From Paraoerskovia sediminicola (GTDB lineage Bacteria > Actinomycetota > Actinomycetes > Actinomycetales > Cellulomonadaceae): a DNA stretch of 64,000 bases. The stretch lies in the NCBI RefSeq assembly GCF_030296575.1, contig NZ_AP027729.1:3224001-3288000 (forward strand). The letters are read 5' to 3'. The translations under genes were made by a program, and so were the position numbers. The notes beneath the pieces are model-generated. The model did no database searches. It was not told the origin of the DNA and was given only the letters and a program-made list of their open reading frames with translations. Numbering within the stretch: position 1 is the first letter of the stretch; the number at the start of each line of letters is the position of its first letter. Shown piece by piece: positions 19,133 through 27,120 of the stretch.

Positions 19133-19519
19133 TCAGGCCGCGACCTTGGGCGCGTTGACGTCGGCCGGGAGAGCCTTCTTCGCGACCTCGACGAGGGCGT
19201 TGAACGCCACGACGTCGTTGACCGCGAGGTCGGCGAGGACGCGACGGTCGACCGTGACCTCAGCGGCCTTGAGGCCCTGGATCAGACGGTTGTAGGTCAG
19301 GCCCTGCGCACGCGACGCAGCGTTGATGCGCTGGATCCACAGGCGGCGGAAGTCGCCCTTGCGAGCCTTGCGGTCGCGGTAGGAGTAGACGAGGGAGTGG
19401 GTGACCTGCTCCTTCGCCTTCCGGTAGAGGCGCGAGCGCTGGCCGCGGTAGCCCGCAGCGCGCTCGAGGGTCGTACGACGCTTCTTCTGGGCGTTGACCG
19501 CCCGCTTCACGCGTGCCAC
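19133..19519 (-). CDS. rplT: 50S ribosomal protein L20
   Basis: L20 is an early-assembly 23S rRNA-binding protein. It is 128 residues and intact, with the highly basic N-terminus [18 protein letters not shown] and the conserved [20 protein letters not shown]. The GTG at 19519 is preceded by AAGGAGC. In several bacteria L20 represses its own operon by binding the leader or operator RNA; whether that occurs here is not visible. It follows rpmI by 80 bp in the conserved infC-rpmI-rplT order. Confidence 0.98.
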   Translation of the reverse strand: MARVKRAVNAQKKRRTTLERAAGYRGQRSRLYRKAKEQVTHSLVYSYRDRKARKGDFRRLWIQRINAASRAQGLTYNRLIQGLKAAEVTVDRRVLADLAVNDVVAFNALVEVAKKALPADVNAPKVAA

Positions 19520-19599
19520 GTGATGCTCCTTGCAGTAGTTCGGGTCAGGAAAGGTGTGGGACGGCGTCCCTCACGCAGGGCGCGAGGTGCGCCGCGCGC

Positions 19600-19794
19600 T
19601 CACTTGCCGAGCAGCTTCTTGATCTTCTTCGCGTCGGCGGGCGCGACCTCGAGGTCGGCCGACAGGCGACGCGTCTTCGAGCTCGGCTTGTGCTCGAGCA
19701 GGTGGCGCTTGCCGGCCTGCTCGCGCATGACCTTTCCGGTGCCGGTGACGCGGAAGCGCTTCTTGGCGCCCGAGTGGGTCTTGTTCTTCGGCAT
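19600..19794 (-). CDS. rpmI: 50S ribosomal protein L35
   Basis: L35 is a small basic large-subunit protein of 64 residues here, beginning [18 protein letters not shown] and ending KKIKKLLGK, the standard family length. I start it at the ATG at 19794. The open frame extends 11 codons further upstream, but the conserved protein begins at MPK, and AAGGAGAAC precedes it. It lies between infC and rplT. Confidence 0.98.
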   Translation of the reverse strand: MPKNKTHSGAKKRFRVTGTGKVMREQAGKRHLLEHKPSSKTRRLSADLEVAPADAKKIKKLLGK

Positions 19795-19885
19795 GGCTGC
19801 CGTTCTCCTTGTGTCTGGCCGGTCCAACGTTCAGGACCGGCGGTTCGGGCCGCGACCGGGGACGGTTCGGCTCGGTGTCAGGTGG

Positions 19886-20934
19886 TCAGTTCGACGAGCC
19901 CTTGGGGGCTGGCCGGGGAGCCGGACGCGCGGCGGGCTTGGGCGCCGGGACGGGCTTGGGCTTGGCCGCGGGCTTCGGTGCGGCCGCAGGCTTCGGGGTG
20001 GCGGCCGGAGCCGCGGCCTTCGCCGGCTTCGGTGCAGATGCCGCCGGGGTCGCGGGCGTGCTCTGAGCGTCCGACCCGGCAGAGCTGCGGGGTGCAGCAG
20101 CCCGAGGCGCCGAGGCCCGCGGGGCGGACGACCGCGGCGCGGGGCTCCGGGGAGCCGTCGCCCGAGGTGCCGACGTACGCGGCGCCGCGGCGCGCGGCGC
20201 CGGGGTCGCGACGGTGGACTCGGCAGCCTGGACGCGGTCCGCGAAGGACTCCGACTCGGGAGCGGACTCCCCTCCGACGACGATCCGCTGGCGGGAGCGC
20301 CACGCTCGGCGCGCTCGGCGGCCTTCGCGGCTGCTTCCTTCTCGCGACGCGAGCCGCGGACCGGAGCCGCCTCGGGCTCGGGCTCGGCAGCCTTCTGCTT
20401 GCGCTGCTCGACCTTGGCCTCGGCCTTCTTCTTGGTCGGGCCCAGGACCATGGTCATGTTGCGCCCGTCCTGCTTCGGCATGCTCTCGACGAAGCCGAGC
20501 TCGGCGACGTCCTCGGCGAGCCGCTGCAGCAGCCGGACACCCATCTCGGGGCGCGACTGCTCACGTCCGCGGAACATGATCATGACCTTGACCTTGTCCC
20601 CGGCCTTGAGGAAGCGGACGACGTGACCCTTCTTGGTCTCGTAGTCGTGCGGGTCGATCTTGAGACGGAACCGGATCTCCTTGAGGATCGTGTTCGTCTG
20701 GTTGCGCCGCGCCTCGCGCGCCTTCATGTCGGACTCGTACTTGAACTTGCCGAAGTCCATGAGCTTGCAGACGGGCGGACGTGCGTCCGGCGCCACCTCG
20801 ACGAGGTCGAGGTCTGCGTCTTGGGCAAGGCTCAGGGCCACCTCGGTGCGGACGACGCCGACCTGCTCCCCGCCGGGACCGATGAGTCGGACCTCGGGGA
20901 CGCGGATCCGATCGTTGATACGAGGCTCGCTGAT
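19886..20934 (-). CDS. infC: Translation initiation factor IF-3 with AUC start and long Ala/Pro-rich C-terminal tail (frame broken at 20269-20272)
   Basis: IF-3 binds the 30S subunit and checks start-codon and initiator-tRNA pairing. The conserved N-terminus [19 protein letters not shown] is encoded from 20931 downward. No ATG, GTG or TTG is available between it and an in-frame TAG, so the start must be ATC at 20934-20932, with AGGAG six bases before it. The core, through [14 protein letters not shown], ends near residue 172. An Ala/Pro/Lys-rich tail follows. Its frame is lost at CCCC 20269-20272, and one added base continues into repeated APR triplets and ends PAPKGSSN at 19886. The corrected length is about 349 residues, roughly double the usual. 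The rare start codon implies IF-3 autoregulation. Confidence 0.94.
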
Positions 20935-21217
20935 GTGATGCTCCTAGGAAGTCGTCGGTCGACCACCAGGCACGGGAAAGGCCCCCGGTCCTGGATGCAG
21001 GTGGGGGCCCGTAGACGTCTCACGACGCACCTCTCGGTGCGCGGCGCGGTGCGGCACCTCGACGAGGCGACGCACCGTAGTGACGGAACCCGATCTCCGT
21101 CGCGGCGACGCACGCTGTGTTCTTCGCGGGCGCAGTCGACGGTCGAGATCAAGGTGGGAACGGATCCACTTGCACACCCGGCGCACGATCCACCGGGTCG
21201 GTCAGCCACAAAGTCTA
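20935..21217 (-). promoter_or_regulatory. infC operon promoter and ~280-nt leader
   Basis: On the minus strand TAGACT (21212-21217) is a good -10 element, with TTCAGG 18 bases upstream as a weak -35. The distance to the AUC start is about 275 bases, which is long for an organism where many genes are leaderless. The leader contains the attenuator-like hairpin at 20980-21009. I see no conserved gene in it. Control by an RNA structure is inferred from its length and that hairpin. Confidence 0.55.
20980..21009 (-). terminator. Attenuator-like hairpin in the infC leader
   Basis: The minus strand forms a seven-base-pair GGCCCCC/GGGGGCC stem closing a loop that itself contains CCTG-CATC-CAGG, followed by TTTCCC. 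It lies about 45 bases before the IF-3 start. The shape matches an intrinsic terminator with a short U tract, placed as an attenuator ahead of infC-rpmI-rplT. The true stem may be longer, because the assembly shortens G/C runs. Confidence 0.55.
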
Positions 21218-21270
21218 GCACGGCGGGGGCCGGGCCCTGAAGCGGCGACGCTTCATCTCCAGCGAGCACC

Positions 21271-21304
21271 TCTGGATCCGTTCCATTTCTGGAACTATTC
21301 CAGA
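21271..21304. promoter_or_regulatory. Tandem Fur-family operator
   Basis: The perfect inverted repeat TCTGGAA-CTA-TTCCAGA occupies 21288-21304. Exactly 17 bp upstream, a second copy, TCTGGATCCGTTCCA (21271-21285), keeps the TGGA/TCCA arms. Both lie immediately upstream of the Fur-like gene, where they would cover the promoter. The arrangement fits autorepression of a fur-katA locus. The palindromes are seen directly; the ligand and the binding are inferred. Confidence 0.75.
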
Positions 21305-21324
21305 TTGTGTGGTTGGCTCGGACC

Positions 21325-21942
21325 ATGCACACCGACGCGACCGCCAGCGAGCCCCGCCGGGGTCCTGCCGACGGGCTCGTCGACGGGACCCGTGCCGCGA
21401 GGCACCACGGCGACGGGAACCACGTCGGCGCCGCCCGACCGGCCGGACCGGCAGCGCTCCGTGCCCGCGGCCTGCGCGCCACCGCGACCCGCCTCGCCGT
21501 GCTCGAGGCGCTCGGCGAGGAAGCGCACGCGACGACCGACACCGTGACCCGGGCGGTCACCGCCCGCCTCGGGAGCGTCTCCGTCCAGGCGGTCTACGAC
21601 GTCCTGCGCGTGCTCACGGAGAACGGGCTCGTCCACCGCATCGAGCCGGCCGGCCACCCGGCCAGGTACGAGCTGCGGGTGGGCGACAACCACCACCACC
21701 TCGTGTGCCGCACGTGCGGCAGCATCGAGGACGTCGACTGCGCGGTCGGTGCCGCACCGTGCCTGACCCCCAGCCTCGCGACCGGCCCCACTGCCGGCCT
21801 GGCTGCCGGCCTGACCGGCTTCCGCGTGGACGAGGCGGAAGTCATCTACTGGGGCACCTGCGGCGCCTGCTCGGCGGCATCCGGCCCAGCGCAGGTCGAG
21901 CCCGCGAACCGCTCGGAGCGCTCAGTGCGGTCGGCGAACTAG
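21325..21942 (+). CDS. Fur-family transcriptional regulator (FurA/CatR/PerR-like)
   Basis: This metal-dependent repressor probably controls the adjacent catalase. It is 205 residues from the ATG at 21325; a GTG at 21307 is an alternative. The winged-helix domain includes [18 protein letters not shown] and [18 protein letters not shown]. The metal and dimerisation domain has [19 protein letters not shown] and a C-terminal CGAC pair, giving two CxxC-type sites for structural zinc. A low-complexity insert near residues 145-165 and a long N-terminus make it larger than the usual 140-150. A paired palindromic operator lies just upstream. The katA neighbour suggests peroxide sensing, as in actinobacterial FurA and CatR. 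Confidence 0.9.
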   Translation: MHTDATASEPRRGPADGLVDGTRAARHHGDGNHVGAARPAGPAALRARGLRATATRLAVLEALGEEAHATTDTVTRAVTARLGSVSVQAVYDVLRVLTENGLVHRIEPAGHPARYELRVGDNHHHLVCRTCGSIEDVDCAVGAAPCLTPSLATGPTAGLAAGLTGFRVDEAEVIYWGTCGACSAASGPAQVEPANRSERSVRSAN

Positions 21943-22031
21943 CTCCGGACACCGCTGCACATCCTGATCTGCACGACCAGCACGACCTGTACGAACGCGT
22001 CACCACCCATCAACCGATGACAGGGAGAACC

Positions 22032-23542
22032 ATGAGCACCCCCTTCACCACGAACAACGCCGGAGCACCTGTGGCGTCCGACGCCCACGCCCAGACCGTC
22101 GGGCCCGACGGTCCGGTCGTGCTCCACGACCACTACCTGGTCGAGAAGCTCGCCCAGTTCAACCGCGAGCGCGTTCCCGAGCGGGTGGTGCACGCCAAGG
22201 GCGGCGGCGCCTTCGGCACGTTCACCGTCACGGGCGACGTGTCCGCGTACACACGGGCCGCCGTCTTCCAGCCCGGCACGCAGACCGAGATGCTCGCCCG
22301 CTTCTCGTCCGTCGCCGGTGAGCACGGCTCCCCCGACACGTGGCGCGACCCGCGCGGCTTCGCGCTGAAGTTCTACACGTCCGAGGGCAACTACGACCTC
22401 GTGGGCAACAACACGCCGGTGTTCTTCCTGCGCGACGGCATCAAGTTCCCCGACTTCATCCGCTCGCAGAAGCGCCTCCCGGGCTCGAACCTGCGCGACA
22501 ACGACATGCAGTGGGACTTCTGGTCCCTCTCCCCGAGTCGGCGCACCAGGTCACCTGGCTCATGGGTGACCGCGGCCTCCCGCGCTCGTGGCGCGAGATG
22601 AACGGCTACGGCTCGCACACCTACCAGTGGCTCAACGCCGCCGGCGAGAAGTTCTGGGTCAAGTACCACTTCATCAGCGAGCAGGGCGTCCACAACATGA
22701 CGGGCGACGAGGCCGCGCAGCTCGCCGGGTCCGACGCCGACCACCACATCCGCGACCTGTACGAGCACATCGAGGCCGGCGAGCACCCGCGCTGGAAGCT
22801 CTCGGTCCAGGTCATGCCCTACGAGGACGCCAAGGACTACCGCTTCAACCCGTTCGACCTCACGAAGGTCTGGCCCCACGCCGACTACCCGCTCATCGAG
22901 GTCGGCACGATGGAGCTCAACCGCAACCCCGAGAACTACTTCGCCGAGATCGAGCAGGCCACGTTCGCGCCTTCGAACTTCGTGCCGGGGATCGCGACCA
23001 GCCCGGACAAGATGCTGCTCGCCCGCATCTTCTCCTACGCCGACGCCCACCGGTACCGCGTGGGCACGAACCACGCGCAGCTCCCGGTGAACGCGCCGAA
23101 GACTGACGACGCCGGTCACTCGTACGCCAAGGACGGCGCGATGCGCTTCGGGTTCTCGGGCTCCTCCACCCCGGTCTACGCCCCGAACTCCCTGGGCGGG
23201 GCGCACGCCGACCCGCAGCGTGCGGCGGAGTCCTCCGGCTGGGAGTCGGACGGCGACCTCGTCCGGTCCGCCGCCACCCTGCACTCCGAGGACGACGACT
23301 TCGGGCAGGCCGGCACGCTCTACCGCGACGTCTACGACGACGGGGAGAAGGCCCGGTTCCTCGAGCAGATCACCGGTCACGTCGGCGCGGTCAAGAGCGA
23401 CGAGATCCGCGAGCGCGCGATCGGCTACTGGACGAACGTCGACGCCGACCTCGGCGCGCAGCTGCGGCACGCGCTCACGGTCGAGGACGCACCGATCGAG
23501 GCCGGCGAGCCCGGCACGGCGTCGGAGCCCGTCTCCGTCTGA
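22032..23542 (+). CDS. katA: Monofunctional heme catalase (frame broken at 22531-22534)
   Basis: This catalase removes hydrogen peroxide. The active-site His is in [13 protein letters not shown] and the proximal heme Tyr is in [14 protein letters not shown]. The conserved [11 protein letters not shown] and [12 protein letters not shown] are present, so this is a clade 3-type small-subunit catalase. The ATG at 22032 follows GGGAG. The frame is lost at CCCC 22531-22534; one added base reads [18 protein letters not shown] and continues to the TGA at 23540, about 503 residues. It lies 89 bp after the Fur-like gene, a pairing known from other actinobacteria, so derepression by peroxide is likely. 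A strong hairpin follows. Confidence 0.95.
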
Positions 23543-23563
23543 CCGTCCGCTCCACGCCGTACC

Positions 23564-23603
23564 GACGCCGGCCCGCTCTCCGCACGGAGGGCGGGCCGGC
23601 GTC
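23564..23603 (+). terminator. Strong hairpin downstream of katA
   Basis: A 40-base inverted repeat has 13-bp arms, GACGCCGGCCCGC and GCGGGCCGGCGTC, and an inner CTCCG-CA-CGGAG stem. It starts 21 bp after the catalase stop. There is no U tract, which is common for actinobacterial terminators. It separates katA from the DUF1844 gene. Confidence 0.75.
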
Positions 23604-23657
23604 GTGCCGGCACATGCCGCGTTCCACGACCCCGACCTCCTCTGGGATGATGTCGTC

Positions 23658-24008
23658 ATGTCCGAGACGAACGATCTGCACCAGTCCGAGGCGCGCGACA
23701 TCGCTGACGTCGCCGCCGTCGAGGTCATCACGACCGCCGCCGTCCACCTCATGAGCGCCGCGGCCGTCAAGTGCGGGCTCGCCGAGGACTCCGACGCCGC
23801 CGGGCACCTGGACCTCGACGAGGCACGCAAGCTGATCACGGCGCTGGCCGCCCTGGTGACGGCGAGCGCGCCGGACATCGGCAACCAGCACGCGCGCTCG
23901 CTGCGCGACGGCCTGCGCTCGTTGCAGCTCGCGTTCCGCGAGGCCTCGGTCGTCCCGGACGCGCTCGGCGAGGGCCCGGGCGAGAAGTACACGGGCGCGG
24001 TCAGTTGA
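23658..24008 (+). CDS. DUF1844 family protein
   Basis: This acidic protein of 116 residues matches the DUF1844 pattern: VAAVEVITTAAVHLMSAAAVKCGLAE, then LDLDEARKLITALAALV. The biochemical function is unknown. DUF1844 genes are often found near infC-rpmI-rplT in actinobacteria, and here the infC operon lies about 3 kb away on the other side of fur-katA. GATGAT followed by six bases precedes the ATG, so the transcript may be leaderless. The stop overlaps the next gene's TTG. Confidence 0.85.
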   Translation: MSETNDLHQSEARDIADVAAVEVITTAAVHLMSAAAVKCGLAEDSDAAGHLDLDEARKLITALAALVTASAPDIGNQHARSLRDGLRSLQLAFREASVVPDALGEGPGEKYTGAVS

Positions 24009-24748
24009 CCGACCCGCACCCGTGGGACGCGTCGGGTCACGACCGCCCCGCGGGACAGGCGGCGCCGGCCGGCGACCCGCCGCGCACGTTCGATGCCGAT
24101 CGCGCGTGGCCGCAGGGAGCGCCGCCGCCGTCGCCTCCGCTGCCGGGCACCGAGGCTGATGCCTCGGCGGACCGGCGACCACCGGTCCTGCCGGGGCTGG
24201 AACCCGCGGAGCCGACGTACGCACCGTCGCACGCGACACCGCGCCGCCGCCGTGGCGCCGTCCCCGTCGTGCTCGGGATCCTCCTCGCGCTGGCCCTCGG
24301 CGCGGCCGCGTACCTCTGGCTGACGACGACCCGCTGGCAGGAGTCCAGCAGCGAGTGGGAGTCGAACGCGCGTGAGCTGGGCGACGAGGTCGCCTCGCTG
24401 ACCGCGGAGCTCGGGGCGACGGCGGCGGACCTCGAGACGGCGAAGACCCAGCTGGACGCCGCGCAGACCAGGATCGACGAGCTCGCGAACGAGAAGGCGC
24501 AGCTCGGGGACGACCAGGCCGTGTCAGACCAGTACCTCGACTACCAGCAGCGGGTCTCCGAGGCTGCCGGCACGGTCGCGCTGTCGCTCGACCGGTGCAT
24601 CGACGGGCAGGCCCAGCTCATCGAGTACCTCCGCGACGCCGACTCCTACGACCCCGACGAGCTCTCGCGCTTCGCGTCCGACGTCGACGACCTGTGCTCG
24701 TCCGCGAAGGACGCGAACACCCGCCTGCAGTCCGCGCTCGACGGATGA
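24005..24748 (+). CDS. Membrane-anchored coiled-coil protein, unknown function
   Basis: This 247-residue protein has a Pro/Ala/Asp-rich cytoplasmic N-terminus (about 1-78), a basic RRRRGAV stop signal, one transmembrane helix VVLGILLALALGAAAYLWL, then a predicted coiled coil with LGDEVASLTAELGATAADLE and DAAQTRIDELANEKAQLG. The C-terminal part has two cysteines. The TTG at 24005 overlaps the DUF1844 stop as TTGA and is the only in-frame initiation codon near the boundary, so a rare TTG start is proposed. It ends in an ATGA overlap with the protease gene. No family was recognised; a surface-exposed helical domain is the best description. Confidence 0.7.
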   Translation: MTDPHPWDASGHDRPAGQAAPAGDPPRTFDADRAWPQGAPPPSPPLPGTEADASADRRPPVLPGLEPAEPTYAPSHATPRRRRGAVPVVLGILLALALGAAAYLWLTTTRWQESSSEWESNARELGDEVASLTAELGATAADLETAKTQLDAAQTRIDELANEKAQLGDDQAVSDQYLDYQQRVSEAAGTVALSLDRCIDGQAQLIEYLRDADSYDPDELSRFASDVDDLCSSAKDANTRLQSALDG

Positions 24749-25533
24749 ACCGCCACCACGGCCGGGCTCCGCGCGGCTCCCTCCGACGGACCCGGACGTC
24801 GGTGGCACACGCTGCCGTCGCCCTCGTGCTCGTCGCCGGCACGACCGCCGGCTGCGGCGTGCTGCCGCCGCTGCCCGACCCCGTCCCGGCCCCCTCGAGC
24901 CTCGTCCCCGACGAGGCGGCGACCCTGCTCGACGGGGAGCCCGCGGACGCGACCGTCGACGACACGTCTCTGCGGCCCATGGCGGTCAGGATCCGCAACG
25001 TCCAGTGCGACGGGGTGTCCACCGGTTCGGGCTTCGCCCTGGACGCCCGGACGCTCGTCACGAACCGCCACGTGGTCGAGAGCTCGAGGTCGCTCGAGAT
25101 CGCGACGTATGACGGCCAGGACATCGAGGTCGAGGAGATCCTCGCCACGGACGTGGCGGACCTCGCGCTGGTGCGCACCACGGCGGACCTTCCCGCGCAC
25201 CCCGAGCTCGCGGACGACGACCCCGAGCAAGGGGACGACGTCACGGTCGTCGGCTACCCCGAGGGCGGGCGGCTCACGCTCTCGCGCGGCACCGTGCTGG
25301 GCACGACGGACGACCCGTTGTACTCCAACCTCGGCCAGGTCCTCCTGACCGATGCGGAGGTCGAACCGGGCTCCTCGGGCTCGGCGGCTCTCGACGACGA
25401 CGCCGAGGTGATCGGTGTGGTCTACGCGAAGGCGGACGGCGGCCGCAGCCTGCTCGTGCCCGTCTCCACCCTGGACTCGCTCCTCGACGACGCGGGGACC
25501 TTCGCGCCGCTCGACGGGTGCGACGGCGGCTGA
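24745..25533 (+). CDS. Trypsin-like serine protease lipoprotein
   Basis: This exported protease of the trypsin/HtrA fold has 262 residues. A lipoprotein signal peptide ends at a lipobox in VAGTTAGCGVLPP, near residue 37. The catalytic triad is visible as His in TLVTNRHVVES, Asp in TDVADLALVRT and Ser in VEPGSSGSAALDD. There is no PDZ domain. The ATG at 24745 overlaps the previous stop as ATGA, so it is coupled to the coiled-coil membrane protein, and a shared envelope function is plausible. The substrate is unknown. Confidence 0.88.
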   Translation: MNRHHGRAPRGSLRRTRTSVAHAAVALVLVAGTTAGCGVLPPLPDPVPAPSSLVPDEAATLLDGEPADATVDDTSLRPMAVRIRNVQCDGVSTGSGFALDARTLVTNRHVVESSRSLEIATYDGQDIEVEEILATDVADLALVRTTADLPAHPELADDDPEQGDDVTVVGYPEGGRLTLSRGTVLGTTDDPLYSNLGQVLLTDAEVEPGSSGSAALDDDAEVIGVVYAKADGGRSLLVPVSTLDSLLDDAGTFAPLDGCDGG

Positions 25534-25653
25534 GTACCGCGCCTCAGGGCGCGCAGCCCCCGATCGGTGAGTGCGCTGTCCCCGATCGGAACGGAGTGCG
25601 ACGTGCTCGGAGCGCGGTGCGCCGGAGCACTAGCGCGGCGGGCGTGAGGTCCG

Positions 25654-25659
25654 TAGTTT
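25654..25659 (+). promoter_or_regulatory. Leaderless -10 element of the GerW-like gene
   Basis: TAGTTT is separated from the ATG at 25666 by exactly six bases and there is no Shine-Dalgarno sequence, as expected for transcription starting at the start codon. In the same gap the word CCCCGATCGG occurs twice, at 25557-25566 and 25580-25589, a possible but untested binding site. Confidence 0.6.
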
Positions 25660-25665
25660 GATGCC

Positions 25666-26292
25666 ATGACCGAGGACACCCGCACGTTCAGCCCTGACCT
25701 GTCCCGACTCACGGACGCAGCCGACAGCTCCTTCTCCGTCCGGCGTGCGTTCGGCGAGCCGTACGAGCACCAGGGGACCCTCCTGGTCCCGGTCGCGAAG
25801 GTCTGGGGTGCGACGGGCACCGGCTCGGGTGGTGGGACCGGGAGCGGCACCGGTGCCGGCAGCGGTAGCGGCACGGGGAGCGGGAACGGCAGCGGCAACG
25901 GCGGGTCTCCGTTCTCGTTCAGCCGACGCGTCCGCGTGGGCTCGCACTCGGACGACGGACCCGGCGCGGAGGCGGCCGACAGCGCCTCGAGCACCGCGAC
26001 CGACAGCGCAGCAGACCCGTCGACCCGCGGCGGAGCCAACGGTGAGGCTCGGGGCGAGGCGAACGGCGAAGCGCGCGGCGAGGCCAACGGGGAGGCTCAC
26101 GGCGAGGGCGGCGGCGGTGGCGGCGGGTACGGGCTGCGCGTCAAGGCCCTCGGCGTCTACGCGATCTCGCCCACCGGTGACGTCCGCTGGCAGCCGGCGC
26201 TCGACCTCAACCGCGTGCTCGTCGGCGGCCAGGCCGTCGCCGCCGTGGCCGCCGTCGCTCTCGGGTGGGCGCTGGGTCGCCGCCGCCGCTGA
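25666..26292 (+). CDS. GerW/YtfJ-family protein with Gly/Ser- and Asn-Gly-Glu-Ala-rich insert
   Basis: This is a member of the GerW (YtfJ) family, named for a Bacillus spore protein but common in non-sporulating actinobacteria, where its role is unknown. The conserved start SFSVRRAFGEPYEHQGTLLVPVAKV and end GVYAISPTGDVRWQPALDLNRVLVGGQ are present. A hydrophobic C-terminus, AVAAVAAVALGWALG, precedes RRRR. Between them is about 100 residues of low complexity: Gly-Ser/Thr-Gly runs and a repeated ANGEARGE unit. The family core is usually about 120-150 residues and this one is 208. TAGTTT followed by six bases precedes the ATG, suggesting a leaderless transcript. Confidence 0.82.
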   Translation: MTEDTRTFSPDLSRLTDAADSSFSVRRAFGEPYEHQGTLLVPVAKVWGATGTGSGGGTGSGTGAGSGSGTGSGNGSGNGGSPFSFSRRVRVGSHSDDGPGAEAADSASSTATDSAADPSTRGGANGEARGEANGEARGEANGEAHGEGGGGGGGYGLRVKALGVYAISPTGDVRWQPALDLNRVLVGGQAVAAVAAVALGWALGRRRR

Positions 26293-26400
26293 GCGACACC
26301 CCCGCGCCTCAGGACCCAGAAGGTCCGGTCGGGCGGGACGCCGGGACCGGGCACCGCTCGGACGCGCGATCTCGGCACGCGACGAGCCGAGGGCCCGCCG

Positions 26401-27120
26401 TCAGTCCGCTCGACCGATGCGCAGCTCCAGGGAGTCGACCTTCTCCCCGATGATCTTGCTCTTCGCGAGCGAGGCGTTCACCTGGCTGAGCACGAGGTCG
26501 AGCCCGGCGCGGTCGAGTCCGGAGTGGATCGCGAGCACCACGGCGACCTCGGCCTTGCGGCCCGGCTCCGCGCGGACCGAGGCGACGTGGATCAGACCAC
26601 CGACCGCGGCCTCGACGGCGGCCTGGACCTCCGGGTCGACGACGCCGTCCTCGACCGCCGGGGCCCAGGGCTTGCCCTGACCGAGCGCCCACACCGCGGG
26701 ACGAGGGATCAGCACCGTGTGCGGCCCGGCGGGGTCCACGACGAGCAGCGACCAGCTCTCGGACACCGCCGACTGCGCTGCGCGCGGCGTCTCGACGGGC
26801 ACCGGCCGCGCGTCCTGCCGCCACCTGGCCATCGCGTCCACCGAGGTGAACACCGGCAGCGCACGCCTGCCGTCGGGCGACTCGAGCGCGACCACTCCCG
26901 AGGACGCCTCGCGGTCCACGGTGCCGTGCTCGCCCTCCTCGGTCACCTCTGCCTCCGCGAGGACCGGGACCAGCACGCGCGCGGGGGCGAGAGCGCCCAC
27001 GACGTCGCGCAGCGGCGCACCTCCGGCCGCGTGCGCGGCGATCACGGCCTCGAGCACCGGGTCGGCGCTGCCGTCGTCGCCGGCGAACGACGAGGACGGC
27101 GGCAGCGCGCGGCCCGTCAC
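26401..27120 (-). CDS. SseB family protein
   Basis: This 239-residue cytoplasmic protein carries the SseB fold (PF07179-like). Visible features are [21 protein letters not shown], the characteristic region linking an Ala/Arg stretch to the domain core, and [20 protein letters not shown]. The role of SseB domains in actinobacteria is not established. The GTG at 27120 overlaps the priA stop as GTGA, placing it as the last gene of the his operon; the pairing with priA recurs in related genomes. It converges with the GerW-like gene across a 108-bp gap in which I see no strong terminator. Confidence 0.85.
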   Translation of the reverse strand: MTGRALPPSSSFAGDDGSADPVLEAVIAAHAAGGAPLRDVVGALAPARVLVPVLAEAEVTEEGEHGTVDREASSGVVALESPDGRRALPVFTSVDAMARWRQDARPVPVETPRAAQSAVSESWSLLVVDPAGPHTVLIPRPAVWALGQGKPWAPAVEDGVVDPEVQAAVEAAVGGLIHVASVRAEPGRKAEVAVVLAIHSGLDRAGLDLVLSQVNASLAKSKIIGEKVDSLELRIGRAD

